From contig JBBDHG010000008.1 in assembly GCA_037951165.1 (NCBI GenBank), forward strand, positions 8,614,001 through 8,678,000: a DNA stretch of 64,000 bases, read 5' to 3'. Position numbers and translations under genes: made by a program. This stretch comes from Lophius americanus. Its lineage: Eukaryota; Chordata; Actinopteri; Lophiiformes; Lophiidae. Positions 1-10,616 of the stretch are shown here, one piece after another; within the stretch, counting starts at the first letter, position 1, and each line of letters opens with the position of its first letter. Under the pieces are notes generated by a model. That model worked only from the letters and a program-made list of their open reading frames with translations. It did not search any database and was not told the DNA's origin.

Positions 1-1624
1 CAGACGTTTGAGACAAAGTGGATGTGTGAAAAAGGTAAAAAGAAAAAGCTAGGGCTTTATTATTACTGTGAGCCATGGCTAATGCTTTGTGTTGCCTCTC
101 CATTACCTTGGAAATTTGAAGACGCGTTTGTCTTGGAAATCTATGGCAGAGCGCAATCACAGTCCTTTGTAGCTGACAAAATGATGCGAGCTTTGAGCGA
201 TTATGAAAAAACTGACCATCTTTTTTCCCTGTGGGGGATGAGGACAGGGAAGAAAACCAGCATTGCGTCCAGTAAATTGAGTTTATTTATGTAATGTGTG
301 TCGGCAAGGACACTGCTGAGCGGCGCAGCAAAGCGCTGATTGATCTTTCAGAAGCAATCAGGACGAGCAGCGAGCAGAAAATGGGCTGGCGTCTCATCTC
401 GGAGTGGGATTACATGACACCTAAAAGAGACCTGGACCAGTATAAAAGAAGACCAAACCAGGTCAGGATCATGGTACTATGTCATGCAGGAGCCTATAGA
501 TGCAGCTGCCATCAATTTATTAGAGAAATTTATGAACAAATGGATCTATTCAGAATCACTTTACTCATGGGTGTGTGGTGACTTCATGTGTTCTACAGAG
601 AACATCTCATCATGCTGTGATACTGCTAATCTTGGGATCAGCATGAGCTTCCTATTTATGAGCTAGATCCTGCTCAGAGACGAAAACAAGAAAAAAGAGA
701 TAAAATTAAGGAAGTTCAGTCTCCTCAATTATTACACCTGAATGGCCCTATGATACCTTGACTCTCATAATCTGACTCCTCAAAACAATGCTGAATTTCT
801 AGATTGATAGAAAGGACTTTATTGATCTGTGGAGGAGAGATTTCAGTGGGAGTATCTTAGCAGATCAGAGAAATTGCACAACCTTTCGCTTGTAGATATT
901 AAAGTTGCGGAGGTATCGATTCCATAAAGAGTCGTAATAAGTCCAATTGAAAATAAAAGATAATACAGATAATTGTTGTACTTTGCATCCTTGACTCCAA
1001 AGATGGTATACTAAAATAACAGAGAAGGACTAAGAGAAACTGCACAGTCTGAAAGGGGACTGCTGTAACAGGCTGCCAGCAGCGTTGGAATGTAATTAAT
1101 TTGGTATCTCTTAGTTTGTTGTTCAAGATAACACTATTTTAATAATGGCAGTTTTCTTCATGTAGTAGCTCTTAAATTTTCTCCCAATGAAGTATCCCAT
1201 TTATGTGTTTTTTTCTCTGCTAAAGTCAAGTCACTCACAGTTAGAAAGTGCTACAAAAACCACAACCCATACAAGATCCATCCGTTACAGCTTTGCAAGG
1301 TTGCAGGACCTGAAACCAGCTGTCATTGGCTGAGAAGCGAGGTAAACCTGGAGTAAACAGACCGAATAGAAATCAGGTGAACATGTTTATAAGTAAGCCC
1401 CAAGTAATTCAGTATGCAAACCTATGACCTTCTTGGTCATGCTAGCGAGCCTTCTAATTTAAGACATTAAAATTAAAAACACAGGAAATCTTGACTTGAA
1501 AAAGTAGATTTGGTTTTTTAAACTTTGCTCAAACAGCTTTCAAATCTTCTTACACCCCACGCGTTAATCGGGTCGGTTTATCATCAGCCCGGTTAAATGA
1601 GGGAGTTTGCTCGTTGGTCTAACT
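1..1624. other. unassigned, apparently unique DNA
   Basis: No repeat or gene family is recognised here. Two short overlapping open frames near the left edge (up to about 95 codons) show no domain, signal peptide or transposon motif and look like chance. The stretch from about 295 to 460 is richer in GC and CpG than its surroundings and could be a conserved noncoding element, but nothing in the sequence proves it. Confidence 0.3.
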
Positions 1625-2245
1625 TTTTCAACATTATGCCAAAATTAAAAGAAATTCCAAAAGAGGTGAGGAGGGAGTGAATGTCCACAGTGAGAGATAT
1701 TATCTACAACTGGAGAAGATTCAAGAACAATAGAAGAACAATAGTGAACCATCCCAGAAATGGACACCTTAACAAAACATCTGGAAGAGTGAGGTAACGA
1801 CAGATTTAGGAAGTCACAAAGATGAACAATGACTGATTCTCTCTTCTAAATAATTGTCAGTTTCCCTGTCTTCACTAATCCAAACACACTGGGCCAAAAT
1901 GGCAATGATCATCTGAACTTTGCCAGAATAACTGAGGACCCTCAGAGTTTTTGGGAGACAATTCTATGATCTGGTGGGTTGAAGGTCTCAGTGTTAGGAG
2001 TACAGCGTGTTGTTACATCTAAACGTTGTAAAGAATATACAGTCAACTATACAAGTGGCTGATGGATGTTGAAAGGATGCTTTTCTGCTGCAGGGACCAG
2101 ACAACTTGACATGACTGAAGGAATTATAAATTCAGCTCTTTAGTAGATCGATGGAGAAGGAGTGGGTCACAAAACTGTCAGCTGAGGCTCGTGCGCAACT
2201 GGATTTTTCATTGCAGTTATGATCTGAGCGGAAAGACTTCAAATT
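1625..2245 (+). mobile_element. Tc1-like transposase relic
   Basis: This is a badly eroded Tc1/mariner-superfamily transposase gene, whose product would cut and paste its element at TA sites. In order on the plus strand it shows the N-terminal 'CCAAAAGAGGTGAGGAGGG' type segment, a helix-turn-helix-region block near 1690-1750, a block near 1905-1970 matching the 'catctgaa...ttttgggagaca' stretch of fish Tc1 elements, and a block at 2085-2210 matching 'gct(t/g)caggacc...cttgacat...gaattataaattcagctct'. Reading frames are broken by many stops and indels, so it is inactive. The part after the middle catalytic aspartate is missing, and no clear terminal inverted repeats are visible. The family assignment comes from the order of recognisable nucleotide blocks. 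Confidence 0.75.
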
Positions 2246-2935
2246 TCCTTTCTTATGCAGAAAAGGAATGCTCAACCCAGCAGGTATTTACCGGCATAGC
2301 CAATAATAAATTCGAAAATAAATAAGCCCAAACATAACAGTGGTCAGCCCCATCTCGCTGTTCTTTTTATTCCTCTTGGCTTGGCTTTTTTTTTTTAACA
2401 TCACCAAATCCAAGATGTCAGCCTGGAGTGGAGCATCCCCAAAGCCCGGAATCCACTGCTCTTTTTTTTTATTTCCCTTTTATCTTTGCTCCTTCCTTAC
2501 ATTTCACATTTCATCTTTTTTGCTCTTTAATTGACTCGCGGTTTGACGAAGGAACAGCAAGGGATAGAGCTGAGAGGAAAATGATATTCCTAGATGTGGA
2601 AGACAGTGGTGGGAGGTTTGTGATGAAAAAATAATGATGCTAGTTACATTCTATTACAGAAAATATGGTATACGGCAATGGAATCCTCTTGAAAAAGTTC
2701 CTCCTTCATATCATCCAGTGCAGCTGCTGCAGCTAGGAGTTCTGGGACATCACACACCAAGGAGCTGCACATACACACACACATCTATTTCCTGCTTGTG
2801 TTAATTTATTCTGCTTAAATGTATTTTTTATACCATATTTCACCTCATTACGGATATTATTCCTCGGCAATAGAGCTTATTAACACTGTGTCAATGTAGT
2901 TTTTATGGTTGTTAGATTATTATTGCAGATATTTT
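2246..2935. other. unassigned DNA with T-rich tracts
   Basis: Nothing coding is recognised. It contains T-rich runs near 2380-2400 and 2460-2480 and a very short CA run near 2768. 'cagctgctgcagctag' near 2722 is a local near-palindrome. Confidence 0.3.
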
Positions 2936-3123
2936 TTTGTCACCAATTCATCTATATCGCATGTTTTTAGACTGTGGGAGGAAGCCGGAGTTCCGGGAGA
3001 GAACCAACGCAGACAAAGGGAGAACATGCAAACTCCGCACAAAAAAGCCGGCAGATGTGGATTCAAAGCCCGATACCTTTTTGCTGTGAGGCAGTGGTTA
3101 CACTGCGCCACGGTGCCACCCTA
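2936..3123 (-). mobile_element. tRNA-derived SINE, 5' portion (AFC-like)
   Basis: On the minus strand this begins with a tRNA-like head, 'ggtggcaccgtggcgcagtg', followed by a box-B-like 'ggctttgaatcc', then the body with 'gtttgcatgttctcc', 'actccggcttcctcccac' and 'gactgtgggagg' type signatures (given in mixed strand) that are widespread in teleost genomes. It resembles the AFC-type SINE described in cichlids. SINEs are transcribed by RNA polymerase III and mobilised by a partner LINE. This copy lacks the 3' half, where related copies at 29 kb and 54 kb continue. The 73-codon open frame over it is not a gene. Confidence 0.8.
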
Positions 3124-3445
3124 TTGCTGATATTATATATCAAAACCGATACACGCTCATTAACTGTCTCAGGTTAATTTCTCCATTTTTACATTTTCTC
3201 TCCACCCTTTTAAGGTGCTTGTGTACACATTTTATATCAAGTCTCAGCTTTCAAGATGACCAAAGAACAATGTGCGCTGAGCTCATTTGACCCCAACCCT
3301 GTTGGTTCAATTCCAGTTTGAGAAAAAAAACATTCATATCTCTTTTGGAAAGATGCCTTCAATAACGAGAACAAATTGTTTCAGCTCCAGAAATGGGTTT
3401 ACCAAAATGGTTCACAGTTGCAGTGGAATATATGAATAAAATACA
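3124..3445. other. unassigned spacer
   Basis: No recognisable gene or repeat is seen between the SINE and the next DNA transposon. Confidence 0.3.
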
Positions 3446-4090
3446 ATACTCAAAAAAATGAAGGGACACTTAATCATCACCAGTATAACATAGAGTCAGT
3501 TAAACTTCTGACATATCATTCTGTCCAGTTAGGAGACACAGGCGACAGTGAGGCAGTTTCAAATGAATTGTGGAAAATTAAATTGACAAAAGGTGGTGTG
3601 GGGAGGCAACAGCAGGACAACCACCAAAAGTTCTGCTTCTGCAATTGGTGATCACAGACCATACCTCTCTCCTCATCCTTCCTAACGGATCTTTCTCCAG
3701 TTGTCCTTGTCTGTATTGGTAGCATGATTAGGTCCCTTTAGCCCATTCATGTTGTACTGGTAGTCCAGCTCCTCCAGGATGGAATATCCAAATGTGATAA
3801 AAGATAGTTTCCTGTGTCTACAAGCACATTCTCTGGAACACGGAGGAGATACCAAGAGACGGGCCATCACACTTGTTCTCCTCACAGATGGGAGCAGATT
3901 CACACTGAGCACATGTGACAGACGTGAAATAGTCTGGAGACGTGTGGTGAATATTAAACTGCCTGAAACATCATCTAGCAGGACCAGTATGGTGGTGGGT
4001 AGGTGATGGTCTGGGGAGCCAGACCATTGGAGGGTCACAAAGACTCCCATGTGATTGCCAACGTTACCCTGACTGCTGTATCTATAATAA
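3446..4090 (+). mobile_element. Tc1/mariner-like element with internal deletion
   Basis: The left end, 'ctcaaaaaaatgaagggaca' next to a TA dinucleotide, matches the inverted-repeat end of a fish Tc1/mariner family. The coding part starts near 3720. A helix-turn-helix-region block reads through 'ctccaggatgg' and 'ggaggagataccaagagac', then jumps directly to the catalytic region 'ctcacagatgggagcagatt'. The 75-codon frame at 3779-4006 carries LLTDGSRFTLSTCDRRE, which contains the first catalytic aspartate (family form FTDESRF). The middle of the transposase and everything after the second block, including the last acidic residue of the DDE/D triad and the right terminus, are missing, so it cannot act. 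A second copy of the same family lies at 57 kb in the same orientation. Confidence 0.85.
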
Positions 4091-4510
4091 CAGGTAGGGA
4101 GAATTTTAACTGAACAAACTATTAATCAGAGGCAACAAGTCTGTAATCCAAATATCAATAAATGTCAAAGAAAATTCAGGGAACGCAGGAGGACTTCAAA
4201 AGAGCAAGAGGTCGACAATGCCACAACTGTGACAAGAAGGCCATCTTGTGCAGATCCTGACTCAAAGTTTCTACAGCTTAAAAGGCAGGTCTCCTCCAAG
4301 CTATTTCACTGAAATTAAATTAATTTCAGTGAAATTATGAAAAATGTTGGTCCGAACCCTCGGATAAATGGGGAGGGAAGCTCCTGGATTGGCATTCAGC
4401 ATACAACTATTGCCAAATCATGATGTGCGAAACTAAACACTAAACCTATTTCCAAACCGGAAGAGTTGGAGCATAGATTAACAAATACCAGTAGAACTGG
4501 TATCGACAGT
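4091..4510. other. unassigned DNA
   Basis: No gene is recognised. It contains the short palindrome listed separately. Confidence 0.3.
4303..4335. repeat. short inverted repeat
   Basis: Two perfect 14-bp arms (atttcactgaaatt and its complement) flank a 5-nt centre, giving a potential AT-rich hairpin. There is no run of T after it and no gene to serve, so a terminator role is not implied. Confidence 0.7.
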
Positions 4511-4512
4511 CA

Positions 4513-4725
4513 CTGGTATGGGACTTGTCACTGGTATGGGACTTGTCACTGGTATGGGACTTGTCACCGGTATGGGACTTGTCACTGGTATGGGACTTGT
4601 CACTGGTATGGGACTTGTCACTGGTATGGGACTTGTCACTGGTATGGGACTTGTCACTGGTATGGGACTTGTCACTGGTATGGGACTTGTCAATGGTATG
4701 GGACTTGTCACTGGTATGGGACTTG
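4513..4725. repeat. 18-bp minisatellite, about 11.8 units
   Basis: The unit is ctggtatgggacttgtca. Eleven full units plus a partial twelfth are nearly identical; a 'ccgg' variant occurs near 4567 and 'caatgg' near 4691. Because 18 is a multiple of three and the unit lacks in-frame stops, several frames on both strands stay open across the array, giving repetitive open frames of 68-128 codons that are artefacts of the periodicity. High unit identity points to recent expansion or homogenisation, and copy number is probably polymorphic. Confidence 0.97.
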
Positions 4726-4726
4726 C

Positions 4727-5846
4727 AGTAATTATGGATGCAAAGAAATGATCCGCTGTGGTGAGCACGAAAGGCAGCAGTCTGAAAGGAGAAGAAAATG
4801 TCAAAGATCATATCCAGAGCTGCAGTTAACATGATAATTTATTACCTCATCAATGATCCCCAATCCTTCCTACGTAAGTTGTGGAAATTTATGTTGCAAT
4901 GTCTGCATAATCCTGCTATCAATCAAACTATTTGGACACCCATATACACCAATATATATATATATGGAATATTAAATGTTTAAAGATATAATATACGTTA
5001 ATATTTTGTGTTTCTCTGGATTCAAACTCTGAATCGTATCAGTTATACACACACAAACTTGACATAATAGACATGGACCTAGTTAGAGTCCAGTATTTCC
5101 ACACTGTGTCATAAACAACCTGCGTTCTAAAATCAATAAATCTCAATGCTAAAATGGAATGTCTGGATTCAAGGGTCAAGGTGTGAGGTCAGTAAAATGC
5201 TTGCAGATGGTACCAAAGAAGGATACGAGACATAAATATGTTCTCCAGCATCTATTCCACCTGTGGAACATAACACGACAGATCAACCCTTGTGGTCTTT
5301 TTCTGCAGCTCTGCTTTCTCAGCAGTGCCGACATCAATGTGAGGGACCGACGGGAGGCGTTACAGAAACCCAGTAGGTACAGTAGATAACAAGGGTAGTA
5401 GAAATAATAGTCAAAAGAGGTAAAATTCACATATTAAAATAAATTATTACCAGATAAATAGACATACAATTGAAATTTCTAATAAAGTTTTATATTGCCT
5501 TTTTTGCCTCAAATTAAAAGGGTACTTCCATTATGCATCTGCATCTTCAATAATGAAGTATCAGCACATTAAATATCCGACATTTGAGTACCGTTTCCTA
5601 TTACTGACATTTAATTGAAAAAATAAAAATGTAATAATTTCATTATGTTGGATAAATCAGGCAAATGAACCGAGAAGAGTTAAAACGCAGCCTTGTGAAG
5701 TCAGAACTGTTTTTGTGCCTTGAAACTCACATTTATGTTTTGCATTAGAATTTACTACCGGTCAGTGGAATAGAAGACTGGTATCTAATTATTTAAATCC
5801 ATTATTTAACTAAGCCTACTTGTTTGTGTCTGAGAGAATTGGCATA
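4727..5846. other. unassigned DNA
   Basis: No transposon or gene is recognised. A short TA run lies near 4953. The part from about 5160 to 5390 is less AT-rich and has overlapping open frames of 76 and 84 codons on opposite strands, neither with a recognisable motif. Confidence 0.3.
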
Positions 5847-6257
5847 TAGTAGAAAAGTCCTTATCCCCTTGCTTGTACAACCAATCCTCCTGATTAAACT
5901 CCTCAAGTAAAATGTGAAGTTATGTAAGAAAAAAGTTTTTTCCGTAAAAAAGATATTCCCCCTATACTGAGTACAATATTAATTTCTGGATTAAAATATG
6001 ATATATAAAATGTACACCTCATATATTCGATTTGCTACAGCAAAATTGTACTAAATCAGACCAATATAATATGAATTATAATTATACTATAACCCAATAG
6101 TATAAAGCGCACCCTAGTATTGGAAATATACAACCAATCGCATCCATCTGAAAATGAGCCATACAATATTTATTCCATTAGTAACAAAGGATTTGTGGGG
6201 GTGGATGTGAAAGCATCAATGACAATTCCATATTATCCACGACTTTTCAAGGATATA
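5847..6257 (+). repeat. repeat X, copy A (5'-to-3' on plus)
   Basis: This is the first of about eight copies of an unclassified dispersed repeat. It opens with 'agaaaagtccttatcccctt' and 'gcttgtaca', passes through a degraded core (atttgctacagcaaaattgt, then actaaatcagacca near 6051), a 'ggaaatatacaacca' block, and closes with 'ccatattatccacgactttt' and 'aaggatata'. No coding capacity is seen. It is followed at once, head to tail, by copy B. Confidence 0.7.
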
Positions 6258-6263
6258 GAAATG

Positions 6264-7075
6264 ATCCCCAATAGCAAGAGTATATCCCCGAAAAGTTCCA
6301 AATCCCCTTCGTTGTACAAGAAATCCAAATGATTGAAATCCTGAAATCAAATGTGAAGTGATTTCCACAGTATTTTTTCTTGAAGAAAAAATGCTCCCTG
6401 AATTGAGTAAATTATGAAGTATTAGATTGTAAAATGGTTAAAATATGATAGTGTCAAAAATATACAACCAACTTTTCCCAAAATCAATCCAATTCTTCCT
6501 TGCACTACTTTGAAATTTGAAAATTAGCCATGAAATATGTTTTGAATTGTTTCCGGAAAATAAATAAAACAGCTCCTCCTAGTGATTAAAATATGAACTA
6601 CTAGAATAAAATATGATATATACAAGATATATCTCTTTCAGTTGTTTCATATACACCAAATTTGGACTAAATAGAACGATTGGTTAGGGAGTTATACATA
6701 TATAGAAGGACATATATCGTAAAAGCACCCCAGAGTGAGCAGAATATAAACTATTAGAGTATATCACAACTTATACAAGATGGATCTCCTTGAGTCGAAT
6801 CGTATACACCAGGTTTGGACTAAATCAGACCAACGGTTGAGAAAAGGTGGCCTGAATATTTTTCAGATAAAGCTCCCCATGTCATCAGAAATATACAACC
6901 GAACTTTTCCAAAAAACCCTCCAGTTGTTTCTCATACTAAGGTCTATGTGGGTTCAAATTTGCAGAGGATCCATGACATGGTTTTTGAGTTGTCACTTTT
7001 AAATGAAGGACGTGGCGGCGGACGCAGCAGCAGAGGATGCGATGATGATTCCATAATATCCCCGTCGTTTTTGGA
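6264..7075 (+). repeat. repeat X, copy B
   Basis: This is one of the longest copies, about 0.8 kb. It starts with 'tatatccccgaaaagttcc' at 6281 after a short leader and includes 'aaatgtgaagtgatttccac'. Two core modules containing caccaaatttggactaaat or its variant begin at 6654 and 6807, a 153-bp period. 'ggtctatgtgggttcaaatt' follows, then a short GC-rich stretch (gtggcggcggacgcagcagc), and it ends with 'ccataatatccccgtcg'. The 99-codon frame at 6780-7079 lies inside it but has no recognisable domain, so I treat it as noncoding. Confidence 0.75.
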
Positions 7076-7849
7076 ATAAAATTATTTATATCCATCATTT
7101 AATTCCATGGTCAGTCAAACTGGAGTAGAGCAGATACAGAGTAGAATTCTATTGAAGATGGCTTTGATTTAAGCTAGAGCAGGAAGGAACATTGATACAT
7201 TGACTGAAACAAAGCATATTAAAAGTCCATTAGCCTTGATATCAAAGCAACAGGACTGCAGCACGAAACTCAATTTAAGATCAGCGCTAAATAAAGTAAC
7301 GAGAGCTCTTCGCTGAGTCTGACACAGTTTCATCAGGTTCATATTAGATGAAATCCTATTGATCTCTACAGGGAGACGGTGTCGCTGCAGCGGGAAAATA
7401 ATAAAAGGCTCAAATTGAATAGAATTAGAAATATCGTGAATTAAGTTGACTAAGCAAAGCGATACCAACCATAATAAAAATCAATCATTTTGCGGTCACA
7501 GAAAGAATAAATGGAAAAGAAAAAAATACATAAACTTTGAAGAAAAAGGAGAAGTAATAAGAAGCTCATTCCAGCAGCAGGAGAAAGTAACTTCATTGAA
7601 GACATTTCATGCTCGAGTTATTACACAGTAGTTCACAAAAGGAAACTAAAACAATAAAATACCATGATAAAAAGAAAAATAGAACAAAGTGACAAAGGTG
7701 AAAAAAATCACACTTTGGTACAGGGTCCTAAAATAAATCCCAGAGATTAAAATTAGATTTTTTATTTCAACATTCTGGGGAAAAATCATTGAAATGTCTT
7801 CAAAGTTACAAAAGTGAATGTCTACATTTTTGACGTAATATTGTTATGC
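7076..7849. other. spacer between repeat X copies; possible conserved segment
   Basis: No transposon is recognised. The part from about 7165 to 7470 is unlike its AT-rich surroundings and contains 'cagtttcatcaggttcata' and 'gggagacggtgtcgctgcag', a texture often seen in conserved noncoding sequence. That is an impression only. The rest, 7470-7849, is A-rich. Confidence 0.3.
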
Positions 7850-8408
7850 AAAATTTAATTCAGGAAGGTTGGATTTGCAGGTCCCCTGATCGAACTCTTG
7901 CTCCTAAATGTAAAGTCATGTCCACAATATTTTTTCGTAAAGAGCTCCCCCTATTGTGTAAATATGAACTATTCAAATAAAAATCGATGTATACAAGATA
8001 GATCTCGGGTCATCTCTTATCCACCAAATTTGGACTAAATCAGACCATCAGTTGAAAATTATGGCCCAGAAAATTTCACAGATAAAACTCCCAAAAGGGT
8101 TGGAACTTATCTACCAATTTATTCCAGTCAAGGGTTAAGAAATTAGGGCCTGACAAATATGGAGATAAAGCTCCCCCTAGTGTTTGGCAATTTGAAAATG
8201 ATTCTTGAAAGTTAACACAAACGATCTGCGGCAGCGATGGCAATGATAAGATAAGATACGCCTTTATTAGTCCCCCGACAGAGAAATTACAGTGCTACAG
8301 CATTAAAGAGCACACATAGCAATATAACAAAATAAAAATAATAATATATACACTAAGAAATATGACGAACCCCATAATGTCCACCACTTTTGGGGGATAC
8401 ATATAAAA
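7850..8408 (+). repeat. repeat X, copy C, interrupted
   Basis: The start region 'atgtaaagtcatgtccacaa' and 'agagctccccctattgtg' are followed by one core module (caccaaatttggactaaatc at 8022), a second 'agctccccctagtg' block near 8171, and the GC-rich end 'ctgcggcagcgatggcaatg'. The expected 'ccataatatccc' end is displaced to 8372-8406 by an insertion of about 120 bp, listed separately. Confidence 0.72.
8247..8369 (-). repeat. short dispersed repeat inserted in repeat X
   Basis: It begins 'ataagatacgcctttattag' and continues 'tcccccgacagagaaattac', then becomes A-rich. This pattern (tttattagtccc...gaaatt) is a familiar antisense 3' tail of fish LINE or SINE-like repeats. It splits the 'gcaatgat' / 'ccataat' junction of copy C and is therefore younger than it. 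The family is not identified. Confidence 0.5.
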
Positions 8409-8409
8409 A

Positions 8410-10616
8410 TTATAGTATCCTTAAATCCAAATCCACTACGAAATTAGATGTATCCTCCAAAGAACATGTCCAACCCTTAGATTTTGCTTCCATAGCTAGT
8501 TCCTATTCCGGATTCCTAATCGACTACACGGTCCAGCATTCACTCATAACCTAGATTCATAGTGTAGGCAGAGGCTAAAATGCAAGCCCCCACCTGCTGA
8601 TCAGGATTGGTGAGCATTCAAACAATCACTCACAAACCGATGGAACAGCTATATGGGTCTACAACTTTTCGGGGATATAAATATATACCGGGTCCCTGTA
8701 CCATACTGCAGTGGTTTAGACACATGGCACTGACACCAATGATGTTGGCAAAGGTAATCTACACTTATAGCTGAATGCTTTTAGGTTCTTATTTTTGTCG
8801 GTATAGCTGTTTGTTAACATTTGCTTGTCTTAGCTTTGTTATAAAAAAGGTTTCAGAAAAAACAGCCCAAACCTTGTCTTTGAAGAGGTCAAGAAAATGA
8901 TGCAAATCATCAATGTTCACCTGCTTAAAGTTTTTTATTTACCTTCAAATACTGTTTTTTATTTTTATAAACAGTGTTTGTACAACATAAAAAAATAATG
9001 ACGGAGGATTTTTATTTTTCACAATTATGAACATGACATCTTAATGAACCTTCAAGGTGCAATCAGAAATACCTCAATGCCACTGGATTCTGACTGGTGC
9101 CGTTTTTCTGTCGTAGGGGAGAACCACATTGAACTAACGAGTCTTCTGTAAATCTCTCTTTTTTTACTGCTTTCAATATAATATTACATGCGATGATTTA
9201 CTTCAAATTTTCTACATGAGAGATTTTGCTGAGTGAATGACTGAGTCCTATGTTGCAAATCAATGAGCAGGACTACTTTATGACAATATTGGATTTTTCT
9301 GTTTTCTCATTTATGTGACAGAGAAAAGGGGTTACTACAGCAGTTTAGCAATTCCACGAAGCACCTGTAGAAGAGGCTGAGATATTATGATGACTACTTC
9401 CTATAATCGTTCATTTTCAAAAATCCCTGGATCTGACAACTGCCATGATGTAACAGAGTGCAATACAGATATGTCTTACAAAACTGCCACAGTTACTTAA
9501 CTGTGAGAATATTGTATGATATTTTTTTTATATCACAGTACATACTGCAATATATAATGATATCTGATCAGCAAGGGAATTATATCTACAGGAATGCAAG
9601 GCTGCAACAAAAACAAACAAAAAAGAGACTTTTATTTTTTATGGCTCTCAATATTCATCACTTTTATAATGTCATGAATCAGACTAACATGTAGTTCAAA
9701 ATATATATTCAAATAAGGACATATTTTAGATGTTTTCCTTAAATTTACATCACTGAACCTATTACCTTCTGTAAGGCTGCATTTATCATTCACCTAGTTC
9801 AAATAATGAACTGATAAATCTGGTGCAATGTATGAGTTTTAGCTAAACTACATTGATTGAAACCAGATGTCTAAGAAATTGCTCTAATGTCAACACACTT
9901 AAGCAGAAATTTAACAAAAATATATACGATTTAGACCATAATGCTAAGTTACTAGACTTTTTACCTACTAAAACACACCATAAAGGCAAGTAAATTAAAT
10001 GAAATATACTAACAACTGTTAATGACATTTGCACAAAACTAAGACTAATACAAAGTAGCTGACAAAAAGCCTGATCTCACCAGGATTCAACACCAGTTAA
10101 GTGAAGGAAAATAGCTGGATGATGGATGGATGGAATGTACAGTTCAGAATTATTAAAAAGTGCAAGTATAGCATGAACCTTCCTCTGCACCCTTCATGAG
10201 TCATTGCTTTCTGTAGAGAGTTTCCACCTCGTCGGAAATCAATGAGATTCAGAGCTGTGTAAATCACTGTCAGTCATGGAAATTCACATCTTGTCAGTCT
10301 TCAGCTTCTGGCCTTGGAACACAAAAATAGGATTATGGTATTATTTTATGCTGGTGGCAATGGGATTTTCCTTCCTTCTCAACACCTAAAATAATAATTT
10401 CAGTGCTTCTAACTGTGGTTTGTGTGTTTTGGAAAATGTATAGACTATAAGAAATTCTTATGAAATGCACATCTTCCGGATAAAACTTCTTTGCTTTTCT
10501 TCTAATTAACAAAGGAAAGGAAATATGCTTAAATTTAAGAACAGCAGACAAATGAAACTAATATTAAACAGGAAAGCAATCAGGGAGTATGTCCGGTACC
10601 TCAGCAAATACCACAA
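8410..10616. other. unassigned AT-rich DNA
   Basis: No gene or transposon is recognised over about 2.2 kb. A repeat-X-like terminus, 'acttttcggggatata', occurs at 8668-8683 and may be a further scrap. A few GGAT units lie near 10120. Open frames of up to 89 codons here show no motif. Confidence 0.3.

Noticed and set aside
3682..4050. 122-codon minus-strand open frame
   Set aside because: Antisense to the Tc1-like transposase fragment on the plus strand.
4513..4725. CRISPR-like array
   Set aside because: Units are directly abutting without spacers, and the window is eukaryotic.
4446..4834. Six overlapping open frames of 68-128 codons on both strands
   Set aside because: All are created by the 18-bp tandem array, whose period is a multiple of three and lacks stops.
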